From the NCBI GenBank assembly GCA_015709495.1, contig CP054189.1, positions 1,488,001 to 1,552,000 on the forward strand: a stretch of DNA of 64,000 bases. The letters are read 5' to 3'. The position numbers and the translations under genes are program-made. Of the stretch, positions 53,458 through 62,349 are shown in pieces. Within the stretch, counting starts at the first letter, position 1; each line of letters begins with the position of its first letter. Source of the DNA: Chthonomonadaceae bacterium. Lineage in GTDB: Bacteria; Armatimonadota; Fimbriimonadia; Fimbriimonadales; Fimbriimonadaceae. The notes below the pieces were generated by a model. That model was not told the DNA's origin and searched no databases. It worked only from the letters and a program-made list of their open reading frames with translations.

Positions 53458-54057
53458 ATGTCTCCCGAACTGCGCCTAGAACCGATCGTTCTTGCCGGAA
53501 CGTACGTGCGCCTGGAGCCCCTCCGAGCCGATCATGCGCCCGCCCTCTTGGAGAGTTGCCGCGACCAGGAGATTTGGCGATGGATGCTCATCGAGCAGCC
53601 CACCACGCTCGAAGCGATGCAGGATTGGCTGAGTCGTGCCCTGCGCGATCAAGACCAGGGACACGGTTTACCCTTTATACAAATCGATCCCCCGACAGGA
53701 GGGGTCATCGGCACGACCCGGTACATGGACGTCCGGCCGTACGATCGATCTCTGGAGATCGGCTGGACTTGGCTCGCGCCTACCTTTCGAAGGACCGCCG
53801 CCAACACCGAAAGCAAGTACCTCTTGCTCGAACACGCGTTCGAGAGGCTGGGAGCGAAGAGAGTGCAACTCAAAACGGATGTCCGAAACGAGATGTCTCG
53901 AACGGCGATTGAGCGAATCGGCGCGAAGTTTGAAGGCGTCTTGAGGAACTACCAGCGACGCTTTGATGGAACGGTTCGGGATACGGCGATGTACAGCATC
54001 ATCGACGCTGACTGGCCCCAAGCGCGTGAGGCCCTTCGATCGAGGCTCAGTTCCTAG
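53458..54057 (+). CDS. RimJ/RimL-like GNAT acetyltransferase
   Basis: This is a 199-residue protein. 'IVLAGTYVRLEPLRADHAPALLES', 'GVIGTTRYMDVRPYDRSLEIGWTWLAPTFRRTAANTESKYLLLEHAFE' and 'KTDVRNEMSRTAIERIGAKFEGVLRNY' are the GNAT motifs A/B of the N-terminal amino-acid/ribosomal protein acetylase-like group. The frame extends upstream over the ALDH gene, but the ATG 53458 fits. Its last four bases CTAG are shared with the convergent deoC. Confidence 0.87.
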   Translation: MSPELRLEPIVLAGTYVRLEPLRADHAPALLESCRDQEIWRWMLIEQPTTLEAMQDWLSRALRDQDQGHGLPFIQIDPPTGGVIGTTRYMDVRPYDRSLEIGWTWLAPTFRRTAANTESKYLLLEHAFERLGAKRVQLKTDVRNEMSRTAIERIGAKFEGVLRNYQRRFDGTVRDTAMYSIIDADWPQAREALRSRLSS

Positions 54058-55028
54058 GGCATCGGGTGCCGGTGGTAAGCTGAGTAGCGCCCGGTCCAGG
54101 CCATTTCGAGTTGTCGTTCGATGTCGCTCAGGAGGCTGCTGGCGCCGATTCGGAAAAGATCGGGCCGCAGCCATGCGTCGCCCAACTCCTCTTTCATCAG
54201 GATCATCCATTCGAGCGCGGACTTCGCGGCACGGATTCCCCCTGCAGGCTTGAAACCGACCTGATACCCGGTGCGCTCCTGGTAGTCTCGGAGCGCTCGA
54301 ACCATCGTCAGTCCCACGGGCAACGTGGCATTGACAGTTTCTTTGCCGGTTGACGTTTTGATGAAGTCCGCGCCAGCCATCATGCATACAAGGCTTGCCT
54401 TGCCGACGTTTCGCAGCGTCCCCAAGTCGCCCGTTCCCAGAATCGTTTTGAGGTGGGCTTGCCCGCAAGCCTCTCGAAACGCCGCTACCTCGTCGAAGAG
54501 CCTCTCCCACTCGCCGCGAAGCACCAGGCTGCGATCGATTACGATGTCGATTTCCTCCGCTCCGAAGTCGATGGCCGCGCGAATCTCGTCGACGCGAGCC
54601 GAAAATGAACTCAAGCCATGGGGAAAACCCGCGGCGACCGCAGCCACCGGAATCTTTGAGCCCTCAAGCGCATCGACGGCGTCTCGAACCCTTGCGGGGT
54701 AGACACAAACGGCGGCCACCTTGAGCTCGAGGTCGAATCCGAGACCCCGCAGGATGTCCCCCCGAACGGGGCTTCGCGCCTTCCAGCAGAGTCGGCGCAC
54801 GTTCGAAGCGGAGTCGTCACCGCTCAGCGTCGTCAGGTCGATCAGCCCGATCGCTCGGAGCAACCACGCCGTTTGCCAAGACTTTTTGACCGTGCGCCTG
54901 CCCGGAAGCGTCGCCACCCTGCGTTCGATCGCGCTGGTGTTCGCGCGGACCTGCGCCACCCAGTCGAGATCGAGGCTGCACCCCAGGTTGCGCCCCAGAT
55001 TGGGCGTTTGCGTGAAAGGACTCGACAT
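54054..55028 (-). CDS. deoC: Deoxyribose-phosphate aldolase
   Basis: This 324-residue class I aldolase cleaves 2-deoxyribose 5-phosphate to glyceraldehyde 3-phosphate and acetaldehyde. The Schiff-base lysine is in 'ADFIKTSTGK', and 'EIDIVIDRSLVLRGEWERLFDEVAAFREAC', 'LKTILGTGDLGTLRNVGKASLVCMMAG', 'VGFKPAGGIRAAKSAL' are conserved. The size (324) is like the longer DERA type with a N-terminal extension of about 70 residues. TACAAT is 8 nt before the ATG. Acetaldehyde produced could be oxidised by an aldehyde dehydrogenase such as the nearby ALDH16, an inference. Confidence 0.94.
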   Translation of the reverse strand: MSSPFTQTPNLGRNLGCSLDLDWVAQVRANTSAIERRVATLPGRRTVKKSWQTAWLLRAIGLIDLTTLSGDDSASNVRRLCWKARSPVRGDILRGLGFDLELKVAAVCVYPARVRDAVDALEGSKIPVAAVAAGFPHGLSSFSARVDEIRAAIDFGAEEIDIVIDRSLVLRGEWERLFDEVAAFREACGQAHLKTILGTGDLGTLRNVGKASLVCMMAGADFIKTSTGKETVNATLPVGLTMVRALRDYQERTGYQVGFKPAGGIRAAKSALEWMILMKEELGDAWLRPDLFRIGASSLLSDIERQLEMAWTGRYSAYHRHPMP

Positions 55029-55036
55029 TCTCCAGC

Positions 55037-55042
55037 ATTGTA
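55037..55042 (-). promoter_or_regulatory. -10-like box TACAAT for deoC
   Basis: TACAAT then 8 nt then ATG 55028 on the minus strand. It faces the plus-strand box at 55080. Confidence 0.45.
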
Positions 55043-55079
55043 GCGGATCGGTGGGCGGTCCGCAGCGCTTCGACCGAAG

Positions 55080-55085
55080 CATAAT
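55080..55085 (+). promoter_or_regulatory. -10-like box CATAAT for ATP-grasp gene A
   Basis: CATAAT then 6 nt then GTG 55092. It deviates from TANNNT at the first base. Confidence 0.3.
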
Positions 55086-55091
55086 CGTCTC

Positions 55092-56081
55092 GTGATCTAT
55101 TACCTGGCGACCGAGAAGGGCCGAGGCGCGATTCACCGGCATTACGAGAGATACGCGCACTCCTTTTCGCGGGTCGTTCAGGAACTCACCTACGATGAGA
55201 TTCTGAGAAGAGGGAAGGCGCCTGCGGGAACTTACATCTTTGCCGATTACGGCGCGATGAATCCCGTTCAGTGGAAGCTGGCGGGGCAGCTCTGGGAGGT
55301 TATCCGGCAGGGTTCGCCGGAGTCGCTGTTGATCAACCACCCGGCGCGGGTCCTGACACGCAAGCATCTCCTAAAGGGCCTTTTCGAGCAAGGGCTCAAC
55401 AGGTTCAACGCGTACGCCCTCGACGAGCCCCTCGCCGGGGTTCGGTTTCCAGTCTTCTTGCGGACGGGCGCAGGGCACTCTGGAGCGCTTTCGGGACTTC
55501 TGAACAGCCTCGAAGAGGTTCGAACTCACGCGGACCGGCTGATCTTGGCGGGGATGGATCCCAAGAATCTGCTCATTGTCGAGTTCGAAGACACGTCGGA
55601 CGGACAGGGGCGGTTTCGCAAGTACGGAGCGTTTCGAATCGGAGGATCGATCTTGCCGAGGCACCTTTTCGTTTCGCGCCATTGGGAGGTGCGCTTGGGC
55701 GTTGCTGAGGACTCCGAGTCCGTTCAAGATGAGGAGCGCCGGTACCTCGATTCGGAGGAGCACCTTGGGAAGATCATGTCGCTTTTCGAGTTCGCGGGGA
55801 TCGAATACGGGAGGCTCGACTACTCGCTCGTTGGAGATTCGATTCAGACTTGGGAGATCAACGACAACCCCAACCTGTTGCCAGAACGTAACTCGGTCTC
55901 GCCAGAAGCTTGGCGGAACTGCATCGAGTTCGGCGAACGTTATGAGCGGGCTATGCGCGGATTGGATCGGCCTGCGAGCGGCCCTGCAACGGCGCTCGCG
56001 GCCGAGGGGTTCGGCGAGGTCGCGTGGGCGGCGCTGCACGAGTACTTTTCGATCCCTCCGAGAGGGGAGGCGAGAGGGTGA
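55092..56081 (+). CDS. ATP-grasp-like protein A of a tandem paralogous pair
   Basis: This 329-residue protein starts GTG (VIYYLATEKGRGAIHR). Residues 1-90 resemble a Rossmann-like pre-ATP-grasp lobe ('TYIFADYGAMNP', 'LLINHPARVLTRKHLLKGLFEQGLNRFNAY'). The body shows 'RFPVFLR', 'LLIVEFEDTSDG..RFRKYGAFRIGG' (strand pairs typical of ATP-grasp) and the Mg-binding 'IQTWEINDNPNLL' (E255, N257, N259). It ends with a 40-residue tail not shared with B. The ligase substrate is unknown, and I do not recognise a named family. Gene B starts inside its stop (GTGA). Confidence 0.72.
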   Translation: MIYYLATEKGRGAIHRHYERYAHSFSRVVQELTYDEILRRGKAPAGTYIFADYGAMNPVQWKLAGQLWEVIRQGSPESLLINHPARVLTRKHLLKGLFEQGLNRFNAYALDEPLAGVRFPVFLRTGAGHSGALSGLLNSLEEVRTHADRLILAGMDPKNLLIVEFEDTSDGQGRFRKYGAFRIGGSILPRHLFVSRHWEVRLGVAEDSESVQDEERRYLDSEEHLGKIMSLFEFAGIEYGRLDYSLVGDSIQTWEINDNPNLLPERNSVSPEAWRNCIEFGERYERAMRGLDRPASGPATALAAEGFGEVAWAALHEYFSIPPRGEARG

Positions 56082-56962
56082 TTCTGTATATTGCCACGCC
56101 GAACAACCTGAACACTATCGGTCATTTGATCGAAGAGTGGGTTCCCGACTTGGCGGGGCTGATTCGAACGTTGCGATACGATCAATTAGTTGAGGTGGAG
56201 AGCCTTCCGGATGCAACATATCTGTTCGCCGATCTTGCCCGCCTGATAGACCCCGCGCGAGAGGTCGTCAAGCGCTTTGCGGATCGGGTCGCCCTTGCGG
56301 GACACAGGATCGTCAACGATCCGAGGGTCGCAAAGGGCCGCTACGAACTTCTCAGGGGCCTTTTTGAGTCGGGGCGAAACCCGTTCAACGCGTATCGGCT
56401 GAGCGAGTTTCCAAGGGAAGTGCGCTTCCCAGTGTTCGTTCGTCTCGAACGGGATCACAGCACGTCGGAGAGCCCGCTCCTCGAGAACCGAGCGGACTTG
56501 GACGAGTATTTGGTCCTTGCGCTCCTTCATGGCCTCGACCCCAATGATCTCCTCGTGATCGAGTTCGAGGACGTTGCGGATGAGCGCCGCGAGGTTTCGA
56601 AGTTCGGCGCGTTTCGCGTGGGGGGCCAAGTGCTTCCGCGCCACTTGCTTCGAGGCTCGCACTGGGCGCAACGGGTGGCTCTTCGGAGCCCAACTTTTCG
56701 GCTGATCGAGGATGAACGCGCATATTGCGAATCCAACCCTCATCAACAGGTGATTCTCGACATATTCAACTTTGCAGGGTTGGAATATGGACGAATCGAC
56801 TACTCGATGAAGGGTGGGAAGGTCGTCACATGGGAGATCAACGACAACCCGATGCCCATGTCGGCGCGGTCGGTTTACACCGCCGAGCACCTCCCCCACC
56901 AAGAGCGGTTTGCAGAGGCATTGGCCGCCGCGCTCCGCGCGTTGGATGAGAAATCGGGATAG
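56078..56962 (+). CDS. ATP-grasp-like protein B of a tandem paralogous pair
   Basis: This 294-residue protein starts GTG 56078 in the tail of gene A. It is clearly related to A: 'TYLFADLARLIDP', 'GRYELLRGLFESGRNPFNAYRLSEFPREVRFPVFVRLE', 'LLVIEFEDVADERREVSKFGAFRVGGQVLPRHLLRGSHW' and 'FNFAGLEYGRIDYSMKGGKVVTWEINDNPMPMS' (E253, N255, N257) align with the same segments of A. The shared C-terminal Mg-binding motif suggests both keep catalytic function. The pair ends 38 nt before the convergent transketolase gene. Confidence 0.72.
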   Translation: MILYIATPNNLNTIGHLIEEWVPDLAGLIRTLRYDQLVEVESLPDATYLFADLARLIDPAREVVKRFADRVALAGHRIVNDPRVAKGRYELLRGLFESGRNPFNAYRLSEFPREVRFPVFVRLERDHSTSESPLLENRADLDEYLVLALLHGLDPNDLLVIEFEDVADERREVSKFGAFRVGGQVLPRHLLRGSHWAQRVALRSPTFRLIEDERAYCESNPHQQVILDIFNFAGLEYGRIDYSMKGGKVVTWEINDNPMPMSARSVYTAEHLPHQERFAEALAAALRALDEKSG

Positions 56963-57000
56963 CTTTAGGGCAACAAACTACATTCATAATCAACGAATCG

Positions 57001-59004
57001 TCAGCGGATTGCCCCCTCAGGCGTCAGGAGCGATTCCGCCTTGCGGGCGATGGACTCGGGTTCGATACCGAGTTCCCTCATGACGACGTCGCCTGGCGCG
57101 GACGCCCCAAACCGATCGATCCCCACGTGCGCCTGCGCATACTTCGACCAGCCCCAGGTGGCTCCGGCTTCGACAGAAAGAGTCGGAATCTCAGGCGGCA
57201 GCACGCTCTCCCTGTACTCCCGGTCTTGCTCCTCGAAAAGCTCGCAGCAAGGCATGCTGACGACCCTTGCTCCACGTCCGCGATCCGCGAGGATGCGGGC
57301 GGCCTCAAGGCAAGGGGCCACTTCGCTTCCGGTCGCGAGCAGCGTGACCATAGCAGGCAGTTCCGGCTCGTGCAGGACGTACGCGCCGCTTCGAGCGGGG
57401 TGGCGCTCGATGTCTTCGCTCGAAATCGCAGGAACGCCTTGCCGAGTTAGGACCAAGCAGGAAGGCCCCGCGCTTCGCCGCAACGCTTCCAGCCAGCACG
57501 CTGCGGTCTCGTTGCCATCGGCGGGCCTAAAGACAAACAGGTTGGGCATTGCACGCAGACTCGAAAGTTGCTCGATGGGCTGGTGGGTCGGCCCGTCCTC
57601 GCCAAGACCGACAGAATCGTGCGTGAAGACGAACAGGCTGGGGCAATGCATAAGTGCCGCAAGCCGGATCGCCGGGCGGCAGTAGTCGCTGAAGATGAGG
57701 AAGGTGGCCCCGTACGCGCGCAGGCCTCCGTGCAAGTTCATGCCGTTGACCGCGCATGCCATCGCGTGTTCACGAACGCCGAAGCAAAGGTTGCGGCCTT
57801 CGGGCGACGTCGGCTGAAACGCCGGGCTCTGCGCAATCCAAGTGTTGTTGCTCTCGGCGAGGTCCGCGCTTCCGCCGAGGAGTGCGGGAATCGGGCCAGC
57901 AAGAGCCTGAATGACCTTGCCGCTGGCAGCGCGAGTGGCAATTTTGGAGTCAAACTTGAGCAAATCGACTGCAAGTCCGACAGGAAGCTCCCTTCGGAGG
58001 GTTCGAGTTAGCTCCTGGGCTTCCCTCGGGAACGCTTGCCTGTAGGCGTCGAGAGCTTCGGTCCATTCGCGCTCCCACGTTTCTCCCCGGCCGAGGCTCG
58101 CGCGGAAGTGCTCGAGGACGGGTTGTGGGACCCAAAAGGCGGTGTCTTCCGGGAGGCCGAGCGCGCGCTTAGTGAGTCGAACTTCTTCTTCCCCAAGCGG
58201 GGCGCCGTGCGACGCTGACTTGCCCGCCTTGTTGGGGCTCCCGAACCCGATCTGGGTCGGGCAGACGATTAAGGAGGGCCGGGCGGTCTCGGCGATGGCC
58301 TCATCGAGGGCCCGGCTCACCCGGTCGACGTTCATGCCGTCTTCGAGGCGGATCACCTGCCAATTCAGCGCCTCGAACCTCCCTCCGACCTCTTCGGTAA
58401 AGGTGATATCGGTCGAGCCGTCGATCGAGATTTCGTTGTCGTCATAAAGACAAATCAGCTTGCCGAGCCGCAAGTGCCCAGCAAGCGAAGCGGCTTCGTT
58501 GGTGACGCCCTCCATGAGATCGCCATCTGAGCAGATCACATAGGTTCGGTGGTCGACGATCTCATGGCCCGGACGGTTCCACACCGCGGCGAGATGCTTC
58601 TCCGCGATGGCCATCCCTACCGCCGTCGAAAAGCCCTGGCCGAGCGGCCCTGTAGCCATCTCCACTCCCGGCGTGAGCGTGTTTTCTGGGTGCCCGGGCG
58701 TCCTGCTCCCCCATTGCCGAAAGGCCCGCAGGTCGTCGAGGCTAAGGTCGTAGCCGGTCAGGTGCAATAGAGCGTAGAGGAGCATCGAGCCGTGCCCTGC
58801 GGACAGGACGAACCGGTCCCGATTGAACCAAGACGGGTTGCGGGGGTTGTGCCGCAGGTGCTGGGTCCAGAGAGCGTAGGCCATCGGCGCGGCTCCGAGA
58901 GGCATTCCCGGATGGCCGCTGGCGGCTTCCTGCACGGCGTCGATCGCGAGCCCTCGGATCGTATTGACGGCGAGCGCGGCGAGTTCGGTCGAGGGGTCAT
59001 GCAC
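57001..59004 (-). CDS. tkt: Transketolase
   Basis: This 667-residue thiamine diphosphate enzyme is part of the pentose phosphate pathway. '[56 protein letters not shown]', '[12 protein letters not shown]', '[24 protein letters not shown]' (ThDP/Mg site) and '[20 protein letters not shown]' are all intact. GTG start at 59004, with TAGATT 7 nt upstream. It would use xylulose 5-phosphate from XylB. No transaldolase nearby. Confidence 0.97.
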   Translation of the reverse strand: MHDPSTELAALAVNTIRGLAIDAVQEAASGHPGMPLGAAPMAYALWTQHLRHNPRNPSWFNRDRFVLSAGHGSMLLYALLHLTGYDLSLDDLRAFRQWGSRTPGHPENTLTPGVEMATGPLGQGFSTAVGMAIAEKHLAAVWNRPGHEIVDHRTYVICSDGDLMEGVTNEAASLAGHLRLGKLICLYDDNEISIDGSTDITFTEEVGGRFEALNWQVIRLEDGMNVDRVSRALDEAIAETARPSLIVCPTQIGFGSPNKAGKSASHGAPLGEEEVRLTKRALGLPEDTAFWVPQPVLEHFRASLGRGETWEREWTEALDAYRQAFPREAQELTRTLRRELPVGLAVDLLKFDSKIATRAASGKVIQALAGPIPALLGGSADLAESNNTWIAQSPAFQPTSPEGRNLCFGVREHAMACAVNGMNLHGGLRAYGATFLIFSDYCRPAIRLAALMHCPSLFVFTHDSVGLGEDGPTHQPIEQLSSLRAMPNLFVFRPADGNETAACWLEALRRSAGPSCLVLTRQGVPAISSEDIERHPARSGAYVLHEPELPAMVTLLATGSEVAPCLEAARILADRGRGARVVSMPCCELFEEQDREYRESVLPPEIPTLSVEAGATWGWSKYAQAHVGIDRFGASAPGDVVMRELGIEPESIARKAESLLTPEGAIR

Positions 59005-59011
59005 GTCGTTG

Positions 59012-59017
59012 AATCTA
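59012..59017 (-). promoter_or_regulatory. -10-like box TAGATT for tkt
   Basis: TAGATT then 7 nt then GTG on the minus strand. A second box on the plus strand at 59058 serves the divergent gene. Confidence 0.4.
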
Positions 59018-59057
59018 CCTGAGCGGCGGGTTGTTCGTTACGCGGGCGGAGGTGAGG

Positions 59058-59063
59058 TAGTCT
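59058..59063 (+). promoter_or_regulatory. -10-like box TAGTCT for 59071 gene
   Basis: TAGTCT then 7 nt then GTG 59071, without a ribosome site. The two divergent promoters fit in a 66-bp gap. Confidence 0.4.
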
Positions 59064-59070
59064 GAAGTTC

Positions 59071-61452
59071 GTGCTTGGCCTCCCGTTGTTGCTGGCTTCG
59101 GTTCTTTGCCTCCCGGACCCTTCGCAAGGGAGAAGCGGCGTTTACGTCGCCCCCGGAGCGGAGGCTCAGTCTTGGGCGATCAATTCTAATCGAACTGTGA
59201 TCTGGCAGGGCCAGCAGTACGTGCCTTTAGGTGCGGTCCTACCGGGTTCACCGGTCGAAATCGCTCAGGCCGCTGCGTCGGGGATCAAGGACGTCGCGGT
59301 CGAGCTTCCGGCGGGCGGGATGGGTTGGGAAGCGGCGTTTCAGTCTTTGGAAGCTGGAGGGCTGCGCTATATGCTGACCCTCTCCTCGCTCGCGCCCGGC
59401 CCTTATGGCGTCGCTGTCGAACCTCAGGGCTACCGATTCACCGGAATCACGAACGACCGCCACATCGAATTCACGGTCCCCGGCGCTGATCGCGCGCTGG
59501 CCTTCTTGGTGACGCAACGGGATGGCGCGGTGCAGGAGCGATACAGTGTCGCGACCCCCGAAGGGAGGTTCTCGCTCGACGTAAAGCCCCGAACGGAATT
59601 GGAACACGTCCTCATCGTTTACCCAGTGCTTCAGAGCCACAAACTGATCGATTGTTGGGATCGCTTCGACGAACATCGCGACGAACTGCTCCAATCGCTT
59701 CGCAGCCACCCTCCCGGCCCTGGGCTGAGGGGAATTGTGAACCCATTGGGCCGTGTGATTCGGATGCGGGCGCAGCGGACGTTCGTCCCGACGAGCGGCT
59801 TCTTCCGAATGGAGCTTCGGGCTTATTTGGAGTTGCGATACCGGACGGTTGAGACCGTTCAACGGGCATGGTCGATGAGCGCCTCGGGCCTTTCTTCGTT
59901 CGAGGACCTCGCGAAGCTGGTTCCTCTTTGGTCCGGCTCGCGGGGCCTGTCGCTGCTTCTCGATCCGGATTCGGGGAAGACCTACCCCTGCGAGTCCCGG
60001 CGCAGCGCGATCTGGGACGATCTCGAAACGGTGATCAACGACGCGATGGTCAAGCGGTTTTCTCGGTTGACGCAAGCGATCAAGAAGGTGTGCAACGTCC
60101 CGGTGATTCAGGATTGGGAAGGATGGGCTTCGCCCTATGAGTCGGGCAGGGTCGCCATGGACGGGCTGGGCGCGCGGGTCGATGGCCTCTCGCCTTCCCT
60201 GATTGCGGCGAGCGCGGGACCTGTGGCGAGTTCGACTTCGAGGTGGTCGGAATCGGGTCTGATGATCGCGACTGAAGTGGGCGGATTGGGAAGCGCTCCC
60301 GATACGAACTCGCTGCTTGGCGCGGTGGAAGACCTGCTTTCACTGGGGTTCAGGGGTTTCTACTTCCGGGCTAGCGGGCGGAGCGTCCTCGAAGCGATCG
60401 TTCAGATCGCCGAGCGCGTTCAAAGCGACAAGAGCCTATCGCTCCGGACGTTTCAGGCGCTGTATTATCCCGAAAGCGCCGCTTATCCGGCAGTAACGAT
60501 GAAGCTTCCTGGAGGTTACTGGTGGCTCCCCTCGCCCGCACCTGGAGACCGCATCGACCTGGGGCGCAGCTTCTTCGCCTACAGGTTCGCTGAACCGGGC
60601 AATGAGTTTGTGGCGCTATGGACGCGGGGACCCGCCGGAAGGATCAAGTTGCGGTTCCTCGATTCGAAGAACCTCACGTTTCAGGCCGTCGACGGCACGG
60701 ACCCCAACCCGAAAAACGTTCGCGGCGGGGTCGAAGTCAACGTCGGGCCGCTGCCGCTCGTGATCCGGGGGACGCAAGAGTTCCCGATCCCTGAGCCGGC
60801 GTACCAAGAGGCCGTTGCGCGGTTCGATGCGCTGCTGCTCGCCGCCGAAGAACGAAGGATCGACGACACGGAATTCCGCTTCCTCTTTCGCGACGCCTTG
60901 AATGGGTTTGAGCGCAATCCGGGCGGGAGCTTTGGGATCATGCGGCAACAGGTGATCGCTCTCGGTTCGAGGCTGGGCGGGTGGAATTGGATCGAGGCTG
61001 AAAACGTGCGAGATACCTCGTTCAGCGAGATCGTCGAAGCTCCCGGAACCAGCGGCCGAGGCGCCCTCTCGCTCTCAACTCCGTTCGACAACCGAGGCGA
61101 GCGCTACTTCGCCGAGTACTCGTTCTTGCCGAGGAGCAACGCCGACCTCGAAGTCTGGATCGCTGCAAGGATCGAGCCCATCTATCGCAAGGCGGTGACC
61201 TTGGAGATCGGAGGACAGATTCTTCGAATCCAAGGCGATCCGATTAGCTACTACGGGCGGCAGTTTGGGTGGTACCGATTGGGGCTCACGCGCCTCGAAC
61301 CCGGACAGACCAAGCTCACGCTTTGGGTCGATGGCCTCGAAGGGATCGACGTGCAGATCGACGCGATCGTGCTGTATCCGGGGCAGTTCTCGCCCATCGG
61401 ACCGATGCCCCCTGATTTCGCGGTGGGCCCGAGCCTACTTTCGGTTCGGTGA
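59071..61452 (+). CDS. Large exported protein, possible glycoside hydrolase-like
   Basis: This 793-residue protein has a short signal peptide (LGLPLLLASVLCLPDPSQG). The middle (about 190-450) looks like a TIM-barrel enzyme of the beta-galactosidase type: 'FFRMELRAYLELRYRTVETVQRAWSMSASGLSSFEDL', 'VCNVPVIQDWEGWASPYESGRVAMDGLG', 'GFYFRASGRSVLEAI'. The C-terminal ~200 residues are beta-rich with 'WNWIEAENVRDTS' and 'TLEIGGQIL', like carbohydrate-binding modules. Family is tentative. It overlaps the convergent lipoprotein by 18 nt. Confidence 0.55.
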   Translation: MLGLPLLLASVLCLPDPSQGRSGVYVAPGAEAQSWAINSNRTVIWQGQQYVPLGAVLPGSPVEIAQAAASGIKDVAVELPAGGMGWEAAFQSLEAGGLRYMLTLSSLAPGPYGVAVEPQGYRFTGITNDRHIEFTVPGADRALAFLVTQRDGAVQERYSVATPEGRFSLDVKPRTELEHVLIVYPVLQSHKLIDCWDRFDEHRDELLQSLRSHPPGPGLRGIVNPLGRVIRMRAQRTFVPTSGFFRMELRAYLELRYRTVETVQRAWSMSASGLSSFEDLAKLVPLWSGSRGLSLLLDPDSGKTYPCESRRSAIWDDLETVINDAMVKRFSRLTQAIKKVCNVPVIQDWEGWASPYESGRVAMDGLGARVDGLSPSLIAASAGPVASSTSRWSESGLMIATEVGGLGSAPDTNSLLGAVEDLLSLGFRGFYFRASGRSVLEAIVQIAERVQSDKSLSLRTFQALYYPESAAYPAVTMKLPGGYWWLPSPAPGDRIDLGRSFFAYRFAEPGNEFVALWTRGPAGRIKLRFLDSKNLTFQAVDGTDPNPKNVRGGVEVNVGPLPLVIRGTQEFPIPEPAYQEAVARFDALLLAAEERRIDDTEFRFLFRDALNGFERNPGGSFGIMRQQVIALGSRLGGWNWIEAENVRDTSFSEIVEAPGTSGRGALSLSTPFDNRGERYFAEYSFLPRSNADLEVWIAARIEPIYRKAVTLEIGGQILRIQGDPISYYGRQFGWYRLGLTRLEPGQTKLTLWVDGLEGIDVQIDAIVLYPGQFSPIGPMPPDFAVGPSLLSVR

Positions 61453-62349
61453 AATCTCTACCTTCGAGACGGCGCAGGGCACGCCCTCGCTGGCCGTGAT
61501 CAGCCACTTGCCGCCGAGCGAGTAGGCGATGGCCTCGCCCTGAGCTTCGATGGCGATCGCGATGCGCTGGGGGCTGCCCGCGGTCCAATCACGCGATTCA
61601 GGGACGGGAAACTCATGAGCCGAGAAGTAGCCTCGAAGGGAGACCCATTCGCCGTCAGGGGAGAAGTCGCCGCCGGTCAGGAGCAGAGGCTGGCCCAACG
61701 CGGTGAGGCTCTTGAGTTCGGCGACGAACTCCATCTTGATCGTCGTCCCCGGCGTTTGGTTGGCGCTCCGAACTCGATAAGCGCGGGACGGACTCTTTGA
61801 GGACTTGCTGACGATCCACCAGTCTCCAGACTTCGGGTCGACGAGAAAAGCCTCTGCGTCTCTCGCGCCGTCGGGATACTCGAGAACGAAACTCTCGAAA
61901 CTCGTAATCTTGTCGGGGAGGTCTTTCGATTCCTCGACGCGATGGACCGTGACGGACTTCCTCACTGCGAGGTTGTCGCCGATGTCCGCAAAGAAGAGGT
62001 ATGGCTTGCCCCCGACTTCGGCGCTCGAGCAGTCCTCCCAATCGAAGGCTTGGGCGCCCTCAAGCTCGAAAGGACCTGCTACGTTACCTCCGAGGTCGAT
62101 CCGCCAGAATCTGGGAGGGTCGCCGGAGTCATTGTGGACGTAGTAGCTCCCTTCTCGGAGGAGGCTGCGCGCAAGGCCCGAGCACTCGTCGACCTCCTTG
62201 ACGGCGGTGAGCTTAACTGCCAAGGCCGGTTGTCCGAACGACCGCTGAGACTGAGAATCGGTGTCTCCGTGGGAGAACTCGGAGCACGCAGCGCCCAGCA
62301 GCAGACTCAAAGCTGGGACGAGAAAGCCAATGGAGCGCATCAGGTTCAT
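61435..62349 (-). CDS. Beta-propeller-like lipoprotein with NDSG motif
   Basis: This 304-residue protein starts MNLMRSIGFLVPALSLLLGAAC, a lipobox. 'VDECSGLARSLL', 'YYVHNDSGDPPRFWRID', 'AFDWEDCSSAEVGG', 'PYLFFADIGDNLAVRKSVTVHRVEES' match a broad family of secreted six-bladed-propeller or esterase-like proteins with NDSG/DWED/DIGDN motifs. Function is unknown. The glycosylase gene ends TAATG at its start, giving translational coupling with the upstream DNA repair gene. Its 3' end overlaps the 59071 gene. Confidence 0.66.
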   Translation of the reverse strand: MNLMRSIGFLVPALSLLLGAACSEFSHGDTDSQSQRSFGQPALAVKLTAVKEVDECSGLARSLLREGSYYVHNDSGDPPRFWRIDLGGNVAGPFELEGAQAFDWEDCSSAEVGGKPYLFFADIGDNLAVRKSVTVHRVEESKDLPDKITSFESFVLEYPDGARDAEAFLVDPKSGDWWIVSKSSKSPSRAYRVRSANQTPGTTIKMEFVAELKSLTALGQPLLLTGGDFSPDGEWVSLRGYFSAHEFPVPESRDWTAGSPQRIAIAIEAQGEAIAYSLGGKWLITASEGVPCAVSKVEISPNRK

